From Novosphingobium sp. (GTDB taxonomy: Bacteria > Pseudomonadota > Alphaproteobacteria > Sphingomonadales > Sphingomonadaceae): a DNA stretch of 64,000 nucleotides. Shown piece by piece: positions 42,313 to 51,094 of the stretch. The DNA is taken from assembly GCA_017745295.1 (NCBI GenBank), contig JAGHZR010000006.1, positions 186,001 through 250,000 on the forward strand, given 5' to 3'. Each line of letters begins with the position of its first letter. Within the stretch, counting starts at the first letter, position 1. Below the pieces are notes generated by a model. The model made no database searches. It was not told where the DNA came from and was given only the letters and a program-made list of their open reading frames with translations. A program made the translations under genes and the position numbers.

Positions 42313-43120
42313 GTTCATCGGCGGCGCGGCGTTGGCGGCGCTCTTGTGCGCCGGCGCCGGAGCGGAAGCCGGCTCCAATCTCGAGGGCAGCAACGGCAAT
42401 CGGGATGGCAGCAATGCCGGCAGAGGCGACGGCGCAGTGCTGAGTGCTGCAGCCGCTCAGGCCGAGACGCAGCTGCGGCAGAGCTTCACCAACCTCACCT
42501 TCGACGATTTCGCTCTGTCTCCGCTGCGGGGTCCTGTCTATCAGGCGCTCGCAGGGGGCCGAATGATCTATTTCGCTCCCGACAGCGAACACCTGATCTT
42601 CGGTGCGCTCTACGACCGCAGCGGCGCCAATCTGACGGCCTTCGCGCAGGATGCTGCCGCAAGGAAGCGCATGGGCGCAATCGCCCCTGCCGATGCCTTG
42701 CAGATCGGTCCCGAGGGCGCGCCCAAGGTCATCGAATTCACCGATCCCGATTGCCCCTACTGTCAGGCCCTCGAACGCTTCTGGCTCGCGAGGACGGCCG
42801 AAGGTCAGCCGGTACAGCGCCAGGTCTACTTCGTCAGCGGCATCCATCCCGGCGCGGCCGCGAAGGCAGAACACATCCTGTGTTCGCCCGATCCCGAACG
42901 CGAGTTCCGAGCGATCTATGCCGGTGCCGATCCCGCCCCCTTGCGTAAATGCAAGGAAGGTGCCGATCGCGTGGCGCGCATGGCGCAGGCCATCGGCAAG
43001 ATGGGAATAACCGGAACGCCGACGCTGGTCGCAGACGGCAAGCTCATTTCCGGATTTCAGCAAGGCGAACTGCAGGCCTTTCTCGATACCGCCTATTCCA
43101 AACCCGCCAAGGATCCCTGA
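42296..43120 (+). CDS. DsbC-like periplasmic disulfide isomerase of the transfer system
   Basis: 274 residues from GTG 42296, which has GGAGG 6 bases upstream. Signal peptide (LRCARFIGGAALAALLCAGAGAEA), then an N-terminal linker or dimerisation region and a thioredoxin fold with active site CPYC in VIEFTDPDCPYCQALERFWLA, closing with GITGTPTLVADGKLISGFQ (cis-Pro loop). F-type systems carry DsbC/TrbB-like proteins to fold Cys-rich TraN, TraU and TraH. That role fits here. Confidence 0.85.
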   Translation: MLRCARFIGGAALAALLCAGAGAEAGSNLEGSNGNRDGSNAGRGDGAVLSAAAAQAETQLRQSFTNLTFDDFALSPLRGPVYQALAGGRMIYFAPDSEHLIFGALYDRSGANLTAFAQDAAARKRMGAIAPADALQIGPEGAPKVIEFTDPDCPYCQALERFWLARTAEGQPVQRQVYFVSGIHPGAAAKAEHILCSPDPEREFRAIYAGADPAPLRKCKEGADRVARMAQAIGKMGITGTPTLVADGKLISGFQQGELQAFLDTAYSKPAKDP

Positions 43121-43304
43121 CCGGATACCCGGCGCCCGGACGCCCGCCTGACGCCGGCCCCGGTGATCGCGCCGGCAAAACCGAGAATGCCGACGACTGC
43201 GTCCCGCCATGGAGCCGTCCAGCGCAGCCGGCGGCCGGAAACGACACCGATCGCTGCCGGCAAGGCATCCCCACGAGGATGGCTCCCTTTCAAGGAGACC
43301 TGAA

Positions 43305-43622
43305 ATGAAGAAACTTGTCCTGGGAAACGGCGGCCGCGTCCATGTCGGCGCTGTCCTCGTCCTGCTCGCGGCCGCCATCGGCGCCGGGGCGGCTCATGCC
43401 TTCTCTGCCCCCGCTGCGGGCGACCTCGGTTACGACATCTACGATATCGTCGTGAACCAGGGCGTGAAGGGCCCGCTCGGCTTTGTCGGCGGTGTCGCGG
43501 CGTTCCTGTTCGGCGTCTCGCGCCTGTTCTCGAATATCATGATCGGCATCCCCACGATCGTGGCGGCGGTCTGCCTCATCAAGGCGGACTCGATCCTCCA
43601 GACTTTCGGAATGGTGATCTGA
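43305..43622 (+). CDS. traA: Pilin-like subunit of the F-type conjugative pilus
   Basis: 105 residues: long signal sequence (MKKLVLGNGGRVHVGAVLVLLAAAIGAGAAHAFS), then two hydrophobic helices separated by a short polar turn (GPLGFVGGVAAFLFGVSRLFSNIMIGIPTIVAAVCLIK). Size, layout and position immediately before traL fit a TraA/VirB2-type pilin. AAGGAG lies 9 bases upstream. A hairpin follows the gene, as expected for an abundant message. Sequence similarity to F pilin itself is weak, hence the moderate confidence in the name. Confidence 0.75.
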   Translation: MKKLVLGNGGRVHVGAVLVLLAAAIGAGAAHAFSAPAAGDLGYDIYDIVVNQGVKGPLGFVGGVAAFLFGVSRLFSNIMIGIPTIVAAVCLIKADSILQTFGMVI

Positions 43623-43696
43623 AACATGCGCCGCCCGGCAGCGGATAGCGCGCCGGACGGCCACATCCACGTGAGGCAACCCCGCCTCGCGTTAAT

Positions 43697-43714
43697 CACG
43701 CCGGCACCGGCGTG
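43697..43714 (+). promoter_or_regulatory. Stem-loop between pilin gene and traL
   Basis: CACGCCGG-CA-CCGGCGTG is a perfect 8-base stem, 75 bases after the pilin stop and 22 bases before traL. It could protect the pilin mRNA 3' end and give more pilin than downstream products. Confidence 0.5.
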
Positions 43715-43735
43715 GTGAAGCAAGGGAGAAGAGCG

Positions 43736-44002
43736 TTGGACGAACGTCTGCCTCAATACCTGCACCGTCCGGTCCAGATCCTCTGGTTCGACAGCCAGGA
43801 GTTCATCGTCGTCATGGCCACGATCTTCGTCGCGGTCATAGTCGGCGGGATCATCGGCTGGATGCTCGCCGGCGCTCTTCTCTTCTTCCTGCCGTGGAAG
43901 CGCTCGAAGCCGCGCGGGTTCATACCGCATCTCGCCTGGCGCTGGGGACTGGCGCGCCTGCGCCGCTATCCCGGCGCTACCCAGACGCGTTTCTTCGAGT
44001 AA
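43736..44002 (+). CDS. traL: TraL, pilus assembly membrane protein
   Basis: 88 residues. The segments ERLPQYLHRPVQILWFDSQEF and FLPWKRSKPRGFIPHLAWRWG are the TraL signature. In between are two transmembrane helices (FIVVMATIFVAVIVGGIIGWMLAGALLFF). The TTG at 43736 is preferred because GGGAG lies 7 bases upstream. An in-frame GTG at 43712 lies inside the preceding hairpin. It precedes traE by 6 bases. Confidence 0.88.
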   Translation: MDERLPQYLHRPVQILWFDSQEFIVVMATIFVAVIVGGIIGWMLAGALLFFLPWKRSKPRGFIPHLAWRWGLARLRRYPGATQTRFFE

Positions 44003-44008
44003 CGCGCC

Positions 44009-44641
44009 GTGGTCTTTCCCTTCCGCCGCCGCGAGCCCGAGATGATCGGCGACACGCGCCCAAGCTGGCACCTTCACCGCTATCTCAAGGGCTCGGCCAA
44101 CCTCTTCGAGGAAAACCGGCTGCTTAAAGTCGCGGTCGTCGGTCTCTTCGGGATCACAACGGTCCTGGGCGGGGCGATCTATACGTCGAACCAGAACCAG
44201 CGAACCGTCGTGGTGCCGTTCGGCGCCGGAGGCGATCTCTACGTCACCGGAAACACGCCGTCGGCGGCTTACCTGCGGACGATGACGTTCAACATCGTCT
44301 CGCTCGCCGGTACGTATTCGGCCTATTCTGCCGATCGTCAGTTCCAGGAACTGCTGAGCCTCGTCCACCCCAGCACCTACAACGGGGTGCGCGACAGCCT
44401 CAGCCGCCTGCTCGACGAGCTCGCGACGAACCCAACGCTTTCGATCTCGACCTACATCCGTTCGGATCAACCGGTCACCTGGACGAAAAGCGAAATACTC
44501 GTTCCCGTCGAGAAGATCCGCGTCATCGGCGGCGTCATCCGCAAGTTCCGCGGAAACCTGCGCATTCGCTACGCGATCGACAGCGGTCGCTTCTGGCTTA
44601 TCGCCCTCCAGGAGGAGAACTTCGATGCCGACGTCCGCTAG
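44009..44641 (+). CDS. traE: TraE, VirB8-like pilus assembly protein
   Basis: 210 residues with one N-terminal transmembrane helix (LLKVAVVGLFGITTVLGGAIYTS) and a periplasmic domain (YLRTMTFNIVSLAGTYSAYSADRQFQELLSLVHP…; RVIGGVIRKFRGNLRIRYAIDSGRFWLIALQEE) typical of TraE. Start GTG 44009. The stop overlaps traK by 17 bases. Confidence 0.9.
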   Translation: MVFPFRRREPEMIGDTRPSWHLHRYLKGSANLFEENRLLKVAVVGLFGITTVLGGAIYTSNQNQRTVVVPFGAGGDLYVTGNTPSAAYLRTMTFNIVSLAGTYSAYSADRQFQELLSLVHPSTYNGVRDSLSRLLDELATNPTLSISTYIRSDQPVTWTKSEILVPVEKIRVIGGVIRKFRGNLRIRYAIDSGRFWLIALQEENFDADVR

Positions 44642-45440
44642 AGCGCGTTTGCTCGCGATCCTGCTCGCCCCGCTCATTCCTGTGGCTCCTACCGACGCAC
44701 AAGCCCAATCCGCGGCAATTTCGGCCTTCCCGGAGCAGACCAGCCATATCCGCTTGTCGAACCGCGATGTGAACCATCTCGTCTGCACAGGCGGTGAGAT
44801 CGAGGATGTGCGTTTCTCGGCCGAAAAGGGCCTTGCCGTCGAGCGCGGCGGCGCGGACGCCTGGATCAAGTTCCTGGTCCTCGAGACCGAGGACATGGGC
44901 CTGAAGACGCGAACCTACGTGACGGCGCCATCGGAGTTCTTCGTCACCTGCAACGGCGCGGTATACCCGCTTTACGCCGAGCCTTCCGATATTCCTGCCC
45001 AGACCGTGAACCTGCTCCCCGGTCAGGCCCAGCGCGCACGCAGCAACGAAGCCCTGCTTGCCCCCCTTGTCGAGGAAGAGCGCGCAGTCGGTATCGCACT
45101 GGCCGTCTTGCAGGACCGCATTCCCGCCTCGTTCAGCGAGGCCGCGCCCGCGCGGCAGCCGATCCTGCTCGAGAACCTCCCGCAAATCTCGCTTGCTGAG
45201 CGCCGCCGCCTCGAGGTCGAGGGGACGGGCCTGTCGATCAGCGAATACCTCGTCACGGCCGCTACGCCGAGCCCGGCCCCGATAACGCTCGATGAGCGGG
45301 ATTTCCTCAATGTCGCGCTCGGCGCCGACATCTTTTCGGTGACCCTTGATCGTCTCACGCTCGGGGCGGGCGCGGATTCAGGCCCCGGCGGCGGGGACGC
45401 TGCGCGGCTCGTCGTTGTTCGCAGGAGCCGGCAACCATGA
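44625..45440 (+). CDS. traK: TraK, VirB9-like secretin-region protein
   Basis: 271 residues: signal peptide (to TDAQAQ), then a beta-rich periplasmic protein with the TraK pattern HIRLSNRDVNHLVCTGGEIEDVRFSAEKGLAVE and AWIKFLVLE, ending in a Gly-rich tail. It forms the outer-membrane ring with TraV and TraB. Overlaps traB by 4 bases (ATGA). Confidence 0.88.
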   Translation: MPTSARARLLAILLAPLIPVAPTDAQAQSAAISAFPEQTSHIRLSNRDVNHLVCTGGEIEDVRFSAEKGLAVERGGADAWIKFLVLETEDMGLKTRTYVTAPSEFFVTCNGAVYPLYAEPSDIPAQTVNLLPGQAQRARSNEALLAPLVEEERAVGIALAVLQDRIPASFSEAAPARQPILLENLPQISLAERRRLEVEGTGLSISEYLVTAATPSPAPITLDERDFLNVALGADIFSVTLDRLTLGAGADSGPGGGDAARLVVVRRSRQP

Positions 45441-46756
45441 CCGCTTCACCCGAAGACCAGCCCCCGACGGCACAGGGGCGCAGCCAGGCCCGCACCCCAG
45501 CAGCCTCAACCCATCATCACCAGAGCCTCGCCGATCGCCTGGTCTCCGAAACCCGGGACAAGTGGTCCGCCCTTACCTCCGATCAGCGGCTTCGCATCAA
45601 GCAAGCCGGTGTCCTCTCCGGGATCGCCCTGCTCGGCATGGGCCTCTATGCCGCGAGCTCGAGCGGCGAAAATGTTGCCCCCAAGGCTCCCGAGGCCTCC
45701 AAGCTCGACATGGGCGCGGGCCTTCGCGGTGACAGTCTCGAGGTCAAGCTGCGCGGCGACCTTCAGAAGATCCTCGATGGCCAGAGCTTGCTCGGCGACC
45801 GGGTTTCCGCGATCGAGGAGGGCAAGGTCATGCCGGGCTCCCTTCCCGGCACGCACAAGGATGGGCGCGCGGCCGCAGACGATGATCTGCCTCCGGCAAT
45901 CCCGGTCGACATTCCCGACTTTCCCCCTCCGCCGCCAGAAGCGCAGGCAGAAATGGGGAATTTGCCCACACCGCCGGCAGTTCCAGGTGGCACCGGCGCC
46001 GCGCCGCCGGCTCCGCCGAGCGAACGACAAGTCGGCGCGATCGGCTCGGCAACGACCACGCTCCCTGCGGAAGGAGGCACGGCCGGCGCGGCCCGCTCAA
46101 AAAAAGCGAACCGGACGATCTATTTGCCGCCTGGTTTCATGAAGGCGCGGCTGCTGACCGGCATCGACGCGCTGGCGAGCCGGGACGCGACGACCAACCC
46201 TGAGCCCATTATCGCCCGGGTTCAGGCGCCTGCGGTTCTGCCCAACGACGTCAAGGCCAATCTCTCCGGCTGCTTTGTCATCGGCAACGCCACCGGCAGT
46301 CTCGCCAAGGAAAGAGTCGAAGTTCAGCTGGTCTCGCTCTCCTGCGTCGACTTCGAGGAGCACGCCGTCGTCGATCAGCCGATCAAGGGCTTCTTCGTCG
46401 ATGCCGATGGCAAGAAAGGTCTGTCGGGCCGGGTCGTGACACGCGCCGGTGCCACGCTCGCGCGTTCCTTCATCGCCGGGACCATCGCGGGGATTTCGCA
46501 ATCTGTCGAAGGGACCTTCGGCAACCTCTCGACCTCCGCGCTGGGCAGCGTGCGCTCGCTCGATGCCGGGGACGCGGCCAAGGCCGGGATCGCGGGAGGA
46601 CTCTCTCGTTCCTCCGACAAGCTCACCGACTTTTACCTCGATCTCGCCCGGCAGGCCGGCCCCGTTGTCGAGGTCGGCGCCGCGAAGGACGTCGTCGTGG
46701 TCATCCAGGAAGGTCTCTCGCTCGAGATCAAACCCTCTGTCGGCGCCAAGCTGTGA
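45437..46756 (+). CDS. traB: TraB, VirB10-like channel scaffold
   Basis: 439 residues: short cytoplasmic part, one transmembrane helix (AGVLSGIALLGMGLYAAS), a helical region (VKLRGDLQKILDGQSLLGDRVSAIEEG), a Pro-rich stretch, and a C-terminal VirB10/TraB beta domain (IYLPPGFMKARLLTGIDALASRDATTNPEPIIARVQAPAVLPNDV; GCFVIGNATGSLAKERVEVQLVSLSC; GFFVDADGKKGLSGRVVTR). It spans both membranes in the channel core. Confidence 0.93.
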   Translation: MTASPEDQPPTAQGRSQARTPAASTHHHQSLADRLVSETRDKWSALTSDQRLRIKQAGVLSGIALLGMGLYAASSSGENVAPKAPEASKLDMGAGLRGDSLEVKLRGDLQKILDGQSLLGDRVSAIEEGKVMPGSLPGTHKDGRAAADDDLPPAIPVDIPDFPPPPPEAQAEMGNLPTPPAVPGGTGAAPPAPPSERQVGAIGSATTTLPAEGGTAGAARSKKANRTIYLPPGFMKARLLTGIDALASRDATTNPEPIIARVQAPAVLPNDVKANLSGCFVIGNATGSLAKERVEVQLVSLSCVDFEEHAVVDQPIKGFFVDADGKKGLSGRVVTRAGATLARSFIAGTIAGISQSVEGTFGNLSTSALGSVRSLDAGDAAKAGIAGGLSRSSDKLTDFYLDLARQAGPVVEVGAAKDVVVVIQEGLSLEIKPSVGAKL

Positions 46757-46791
46757 CGCAGCTTTATCCCAACACATCAGGAGACAGGTTC

Positions 46792-47391
46792 ATGGTACCG
46801 ATCTGGTCCGCCCGCGCGCGCAGCGGCGCGCAGCTTCTCGCCCTCTCGCTGACCGCCACCCTGCTACAGGGCTGCGCTGCGGTCGGCTCGATGATGTCGC
46901 CCTATTCGGAAAAGTTCTCGTGCAAGAACGATGATCACGGGCAGTGCATCCATCCCGAGCGCGCCTATGAAGATGCAGTCGCAGGCGCCGTCTCGAAATC
47001 CGATCCCCGCGTCACGACCGGCGCAGCAAAAGCCGCGAACACCGCCGCGCGGCGAAAAGGCGCGGCGACAGCTGGGTATGAAGGCTACCGCGACAGCGTC
47101 TACCGCGAGCTGAAGGGGCTTATCGACGAGCCCGTCACGCCGATGCTGAAGCCGGCGCGGACCATTCGCACGCTGATACTGCCCTATGCCGACCGGACCC
47201 GACCGGACCGGCTCTACATGCCCCGCTACGTCTATTCCGTGCTCGACCGCCCGGTCTGGGTCGTGGGCGGAACGCTGGTGCGCAGCCCCGGCGCCGCAGT
47301 CCATGCGCCTGTGCTCGGACAAGTGAAAGAACCCGCTGCCGCACCGGCCGGGGGCGAACCGCAGCCTTCGGACGGGGAGCAGGATCAATGA
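46792..47391 (+). CDS. traV: TraV, outer-membrane lipoprotein of the channel
   Basis: 199 residues from ATG 46792 (AGGAG 8 bases upstream). Lipobox LLQGC precedes CAAVGSMMSPYSEKFSCKND, with the conserved Cys-containing start of TraV. The C-terminal half is poorly conserved and carries YADRTRPDRLYMPRYVYSVLDRPVWVVGG, as in TraV/VirB7-type proteins of F systems. An earlier in-frame start (46753) lacks a signal sequence. Overlaps traC by 4 bases. Confidence 0.88.
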   Translation: MVPIWSARARSGAQLLALSLTATLLQGCAAVGSMMSPYSEKFSCKNDDHGQCIHPERAYEDAVAGAVSKSDPRVTTGAAKAANTAARRKGAATAGYEGYRDSVYRELKGLIDEPVTPMLKPARTIRTLILPYADRTRPDRLYMPRYVYSVLDRPVWVVGGTLVRSPGAAVHAPVLGQVKEPAAAPAGGEPQPSDGEQDQ

Positions 47392-49877
47392 CCGCCGCCT
47401 CCGAACTCACGTACTCGAGGCTGCGCAGCGCGGTTCGGCGTGACAGCTTCGCGCAGTTCCTGCCGCTCCTCGCGTGGGACCAGGACACCGAGGCCTTTCT
47501 GTGCATCGACGATACCTGGGGCCATGCCTGGGAAATCGAACCAGCGGCCTACATGTTCGCGCACGTCCAGGCCGCGCTGCAAGGGCTGTTCAACATCCAC
47601 TTTCCCGACGGGACGGTCCTTCAGCTCCACACTTTTGCCGATCCGCTCATCGACGATGCGCTCGATGCCTTCCTTGATCTCAAGCTGCGGGACGACCCGC
47701 TGATCCAGGCCTCCGCGCGGCGCACGCATGCCTATCTCGGCGAAGGTCGCCATGGCCTGAAAGCGCTTCACGGCATCCCGGTGCGCAACTTCCGCACCCT
47801 GCTTTCGATCAAGACCCGGCGTCCGCTTGGGGAGGACCTGCGCCGCCAGGTCGAGGAACAGCTCTCGAAACTCGGCATCCGCCGCCTTGAACCCGAAGAA
47901 ACGGTTTCCTTCTACCGCCGCGTGTTCAACGGCATCACCAAGCCCGCACCGGGTGTCTTTGCGGACGGCAGCGAAGGCGGCGCGCCGCCGATCGCGCGTC
48001 AGATTATCGATGCGGGTCCCGATCTGGTGTTCGAAGGTCCTGAGGTGTTCCTCGGCAACCAGGTCGCGCGCTGCCTGACCCCCAAGGCGCCGGCCCGCCG
48101 CATTACCGCTGAACGCGCCAACCGGCTCATGGGCGGCATGCGCGGCGCGTCCGAAGACAGCGACCAGATCGGCGGACCTTTTCTCTACACGCTCAATGTA
48201 CTGTTCGATCATTCGCAGTTCGAGATCCACAAGCGCGCCCAGATCCTCTCAGCGCAGAAGGCAGCGGGAAGCTTCGCGATCGAGGTCGGCAAGCAGATCG
48301 AGGAAATCGGCTGGATCCTCGACGAGGCCAGCAACGCGCGCTTCGTGCGCGTGATCCCGACCCTCTGGGTCTTCGGCCGCGACCGCGCCCATGCCCGCGA
48401 ACTCGCCGCCCGCGCGAAGCGCCTATGGGAGAGCGAGCCCCTGCCCTTCTCGATGCAGGAGGAAAGCTACCTCAATCCCACCATGCTGGTCATGAGCCTG
48501 CCGTTCGGGCTCTATCCCGACCGCACGACCTTGCGCCTGCTCGAACGCGATTTTCGGATGCCGGCCAAGGCGGCCGTACTGATGGCGCCGGTCCAGACCG
48601 ACTTTCGCGGCGGCGGGCGTCCGGCCCTCCTCTATACCGGCCGCAAGGGCCAGCTCATCACGCTCGACCTCTTCGACCCCAGGATCAACAACTACAACTT
48701 CGTGGTGTCGGCCGAGAGCGGCGCGGGCAAGAGCTTCCTGCTCAACAACCTGTGCCAACAGTACTACGCCTGCGGCGCACTGATCCGCATCATCGATATC
48801 GGTGGGAGCTACCGAAAGCTCTGCACGCTGTGCTCGGGCCGCTACATCGACATCGGCGAGGAGCGCCTCGTCCTCAATCCTTTTGACATGGGCCTCGCGA
48901 TGGACGGTGACGACAAGCAGTCGGCCATCACCATGGCGGTCGCGATCGTCGCCGAGATGGCCAATGCCTCGACCCGCAAGGGGGTGACGACTTCGGAATG
49001 GAACCTGCTCAAGTCGGCGGTTCAATGGACGATCGACACCGGCCGGGCCGAGCGCGGCATTGATGCCGTGCGCGAATGGCTCGGGACCTACCCCGAGCTG
49101 GTGGGCAGCGCACTCGACAGTGTCGATCACCTGCTGCCGACCGCGCGTGAGCTCGCCTTCAATCTACGCGATTTTGGATCGGACGGCGCCTACGGCCACT
49201 ACTTCAACGGCCCCTCCACCCTCGACATCCGCTCCGACGAGTTCGTGGTTCTCGAGCTCGAACGGCTGAAAGCGATGCCGGACCTGTTCAACGTCATCGT
49301 CATGGTGGTGGTGAACGCGCTCACCCAGGAACTCTACCTCTCCGCGCGGGACCGCCCCCGCTTCGTGCTCTGCGACGAGGCTGCCCAGTTCATGACCCGC
49401 ACCGATGGGCAGGACCTCTCCCGCCTCGCCGAAGCCTTCGGCCAGGGATACCGGCGCGCGCGCAAGTATCGCGGCTCGTTCGGGATCGTCCTGCAGTCGA
49501 TGAACGACCTTCTGCTGTTCGGCGGCACGGGCCAGGTCATTCTGGAGAACGCGGCGACACGTTTCCTGCTTCAGGGATCGACCTATGACCGGGCGGTCGA
49601 GAACAAGATCCTCGACTACTCGGGTTTCGTTCTCGATCTCCTCAAATCGGTCCGCAATTCCAAGCCCAACTACTCCGAAGTCTTCATAGATTCGCCGCTG
49701 GGCCTCGGCATCGCGCGGCTCGTGGTCGATCCGTTCTCCTACTGGATCAACACCTCGGCGCCCGAGGATGTCGCGGCCTTCGAGAGCCTCATGCGTCAGG
49801 GCGCCTCGCCGCTCGAAGCCGTGTGCCGGCTTGCCGGCGTCGACCCGGCCGAAGTTCTCGGGGAGGTCCGGCCATGA
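47388..49877 (+). CDS. traC: TraC, VirB4-like ATPase
   Basis: 829 residues. Walker A ESGAGKS (443-449) lies in NFVVSAESGAGKSFLLNNLCQQYYA. Walker B is RFVLCDEAAQFM, followed by the F-type TraC C-terminus (GFVLDLLKSVRNSKPNYSEVFIDSPLGLGIARLVVDPFSYWINTS). It is the cytoplasmic ATPase that drives pilus assembly. Length is normal. It overlaps neighbours by 4 bases at both ends. Confidence 0.94.
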   Translation: MTAASELTYSRLRSAVRRDSFAQFLPLLAWDQDTEAFLCIDDTWGHAWEIEPAAYMFAHVQAALQGLFNIHFPDGTVLQLHTFADPLIDDALDAFLDLKLRDDPLIQASARRTHAYLGEGRHGLKALHGIPVRNFRTLLSIKTRRPLGEDLRRQVEEQLSKLGIRRLEPEETVSFYRRVFNGITKPAPGVFADGSEGGAPPIARQIIDAGPDLVFEGPEVFLGNQVARCLTPKAPARRITAERANRLMGGMRGASEDSDQIGGPFLYTLNVLFDHSQFEIHKRAQILSAQKAAGSFAIEVGKQIEEIGWILDEASNARFVRVIPTLWVFGRDRAHARELAARAKRLWESEPLPFSMQEESYLNPTMLVMSLPFGLYPDRTTLRLLERDFRMPAKAAVLMAPVQTDFRGGGRPALLYTGRKGQLITLDLFDPRINNYNFVVSAESGAGKSFLLNNLCQQYYACGALIRIIDIGGSYRKLCTLCSGRYIDIGEERLVLNPFDMGLAMDGDDKQSAITMAVAIVAEMANASTRKGVTTSEWNLLKSAVQWTIDTGRAERGIDAVREWLGTYPELVGSALDSVDHLLPTARELAFNLRDFGSDGAYGHYFNGPSTLDIRSDEFVVLELERLKAMPDLFNVIVMVVVNALTQELYLSARDRPRFVLCDEAAQFMTRTDGQDLSRLAEAFGQGYRRARKYRGSFGIVLQSMNDLLLFGGTGQVILENAATRFLLQGSTYDRAVENKILDYSGFVLDLLKSVRNSKPNYSEVFIDSPLGLGIARLVVDPFSYWINTSAPEDVAAFESLMRQGASPLEAVCRLAGVDPAEVLGEVRP

Positions 49878-50215
49878 CCCGCCTCGGCACCGCTCGGGAC
49901 GAAACAGACGTGCTCGAGCTCACCCAGGAGGTCATGCTCGACCCCCAGATTGACGACCTCGTCGAGCAGCGCGTTGCCCAGCGTCTGAGATCGGAGGCGG
50001 TCCATTGGCGGCTTCGGCTGGTGGCCGCTGAGACCTGCATGATGGGCGTCCTCGTCTTCGCCGCAGGAAGCCTGCTCGGACACCCGGCGATGCTCGTACT
50101 GCGCGCCAGCCTCATGGTGGCTGGATCCTGCCTTGCTACCGGCGTCCTCCTGGTGGGCCTGTCGGCAGGAACCATGCGTCTTGCCGATCGCATCAAGCGG
50201 AGGCTCGGGCGATGA
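49874..50215 (+). CDS. Small membrane protein in the TrbI position
   Basis: 113 residues, MTRLGTARDETDVLELTQEVML, a charged helix (QRVAQRLRSEAVHWRLRL), then two transmembrane helices (TCMMGVLVFAAGSLLG; LVLRASLMVAGSCLATGVLLVGLSAG) and a basic end. It starts at the traC stop (ATGA overlap). In F, TrbI (one transmembrane helix) occupies this slot. The two-helix layout differs, so I do not assign that name. Confidence 0.75.
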   Translation: MTRLGTARDETDVLELTQEVMLDPQIDDLVEQRVAQRLRSEAVHWRLRLVAAETCMMGVLVFAAGSLLGHPAMLVLRASLMVAGSCLATGVLLVGLSAGTMRLADRIKRRLGR

Positions 50216-50442
50216 ACGGCCTGCTCTCTTCTGCCCCCTCGGCTCCGGCGATCCGGCTTATCGTTGCCGGCTATCTGCTGATGCTGCTGCAGATCGTCCT
50301 GCTGCTGCTCGCGGCCAGCCTCGATGCCCATGCGCGCATGCTGGTGTGGACGCTCTGCCCCTTGGGCGTCGGCTGCTTTGCCATGGCGCTGGCCGGCTGG
50401 CCGGGCAGCGAGACACCCGAAAGGAAGCGCCATGTTCGCTGA
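50212..50442 (+). CDS. Small membrane protein between traC and traW
   Basis: 76 residues with two transmembrane helices (IRLIVAGYLLMLLQIVLLLLAASL; RMLVWTLCPLGVGCFAMALAGW) and a short charged tail. Overlaps both neighbours (ATGA with the preceding gene; 11 bases with traW). No family recognised. It may act with the preceding protein as a functional substitute for TrbI. Confidence 0.7.
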   Translation: MNGLLSSAPSAPAIRLIVAGYLLMLLQIVLLLLAASLDAHARMLVWTLCPLGVGCFAMALAGWPGSETPERKRHVR

Positions 50443-51094
50443 TACGAGGCTCCCGCCTGTGCTGGGGAACCTGGTGCGCAGCGCATCCATCATCGCGGCG
50501 AGTGCCGCCTTCGCCTCCACCGCTGCGGCAGCGCCTTCGAGCACGATCGGGCGCACCTGGCCGATCGCAGAACCGGACGCGCTCTCGGAAATCGAAGGTA
50601 AGGCGGCCGCCCTTCCCGAGGGCTTCGGCAAGGCCTTCGGCCCGCGCGCGAACTGGAGCGCGATGAAGGCGGCCCCGCTCCCGGCAGCAACAGCAAGCCG
50701 GACGCGGAACGTGGTCCCCTTCTACACGCTCGAATTCGACGTCACATTGCCAGGCGGAAAGACGCTCTACCCCAAGGGCTTCACCTTCAATCCGCTGACC
50801 TACGTGAAGCTGCCGCAGCGGCTGGTCGTCGTGCACCCGCGCGACCTTGCCTGGGCCCTCGGCACCGCGAGGGCCGCAGACTTCATTCTCCTCGCGGCGC
50901 ACGGCAGCGACCAAAGCGATCCGATCGAACTCGGAGAAAAGGCCGGCCGGCCGATCTTCATCCTAGAGGAACGGGTGAAAGCGCGGCTCGGCCTGACTGT
51001 TGCGCCGGTTATCGTCGTGCAGTCCGGCACGCACCTCGTCCTCAGGGAATATGGCCGAGAAGCCCTCAAGGCGCAGAAGGGGACGGCGCAATGA
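50432..51094 (+). CDS. traW: TraW, pilus assembly periplasmic protein
   Basis: 220 residues with a signal peptide (LGNLVRSASIIAASAAFASTAAAA) and the TraW pattern IGRTWPIAEPDALSEIE, YPKGFTFNPL, and the C-terminal GRPIFILEERVKARLGLTVAPVIVVQSGTHLVLREY. It works with TrbC and TraU. AGGAAG lies upstream of the ATG. Overlaps traU by 4 bases. Confidence 0.9.
   Translation: MFADTRLPPVLGNLVRSASIIAASAAFASTAAAAPSSTIGRTWPIAEPDALSEIEGKAAALPEGFGKAFGPRANWSAMKAAPLPAATASRTRNVVPFYTLEFDVTLPGGKTLYPKGFTFNPLTYVKLPQRLVVVHPRDLAWALGTARAADFILLAAHGSDQSDPIELGEKAGRPIFILEERVKARLGLTVAPVIVVQSGTHLVLREYGREALKAQKGTAQ

Noticed and set aside
43439..44896. 485-codon minus-strand frame opposite traL, traE and traK
   Set aside because: It is antisense to genes with clear family matches. 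Its translation is a charge-rich shadow without domains.
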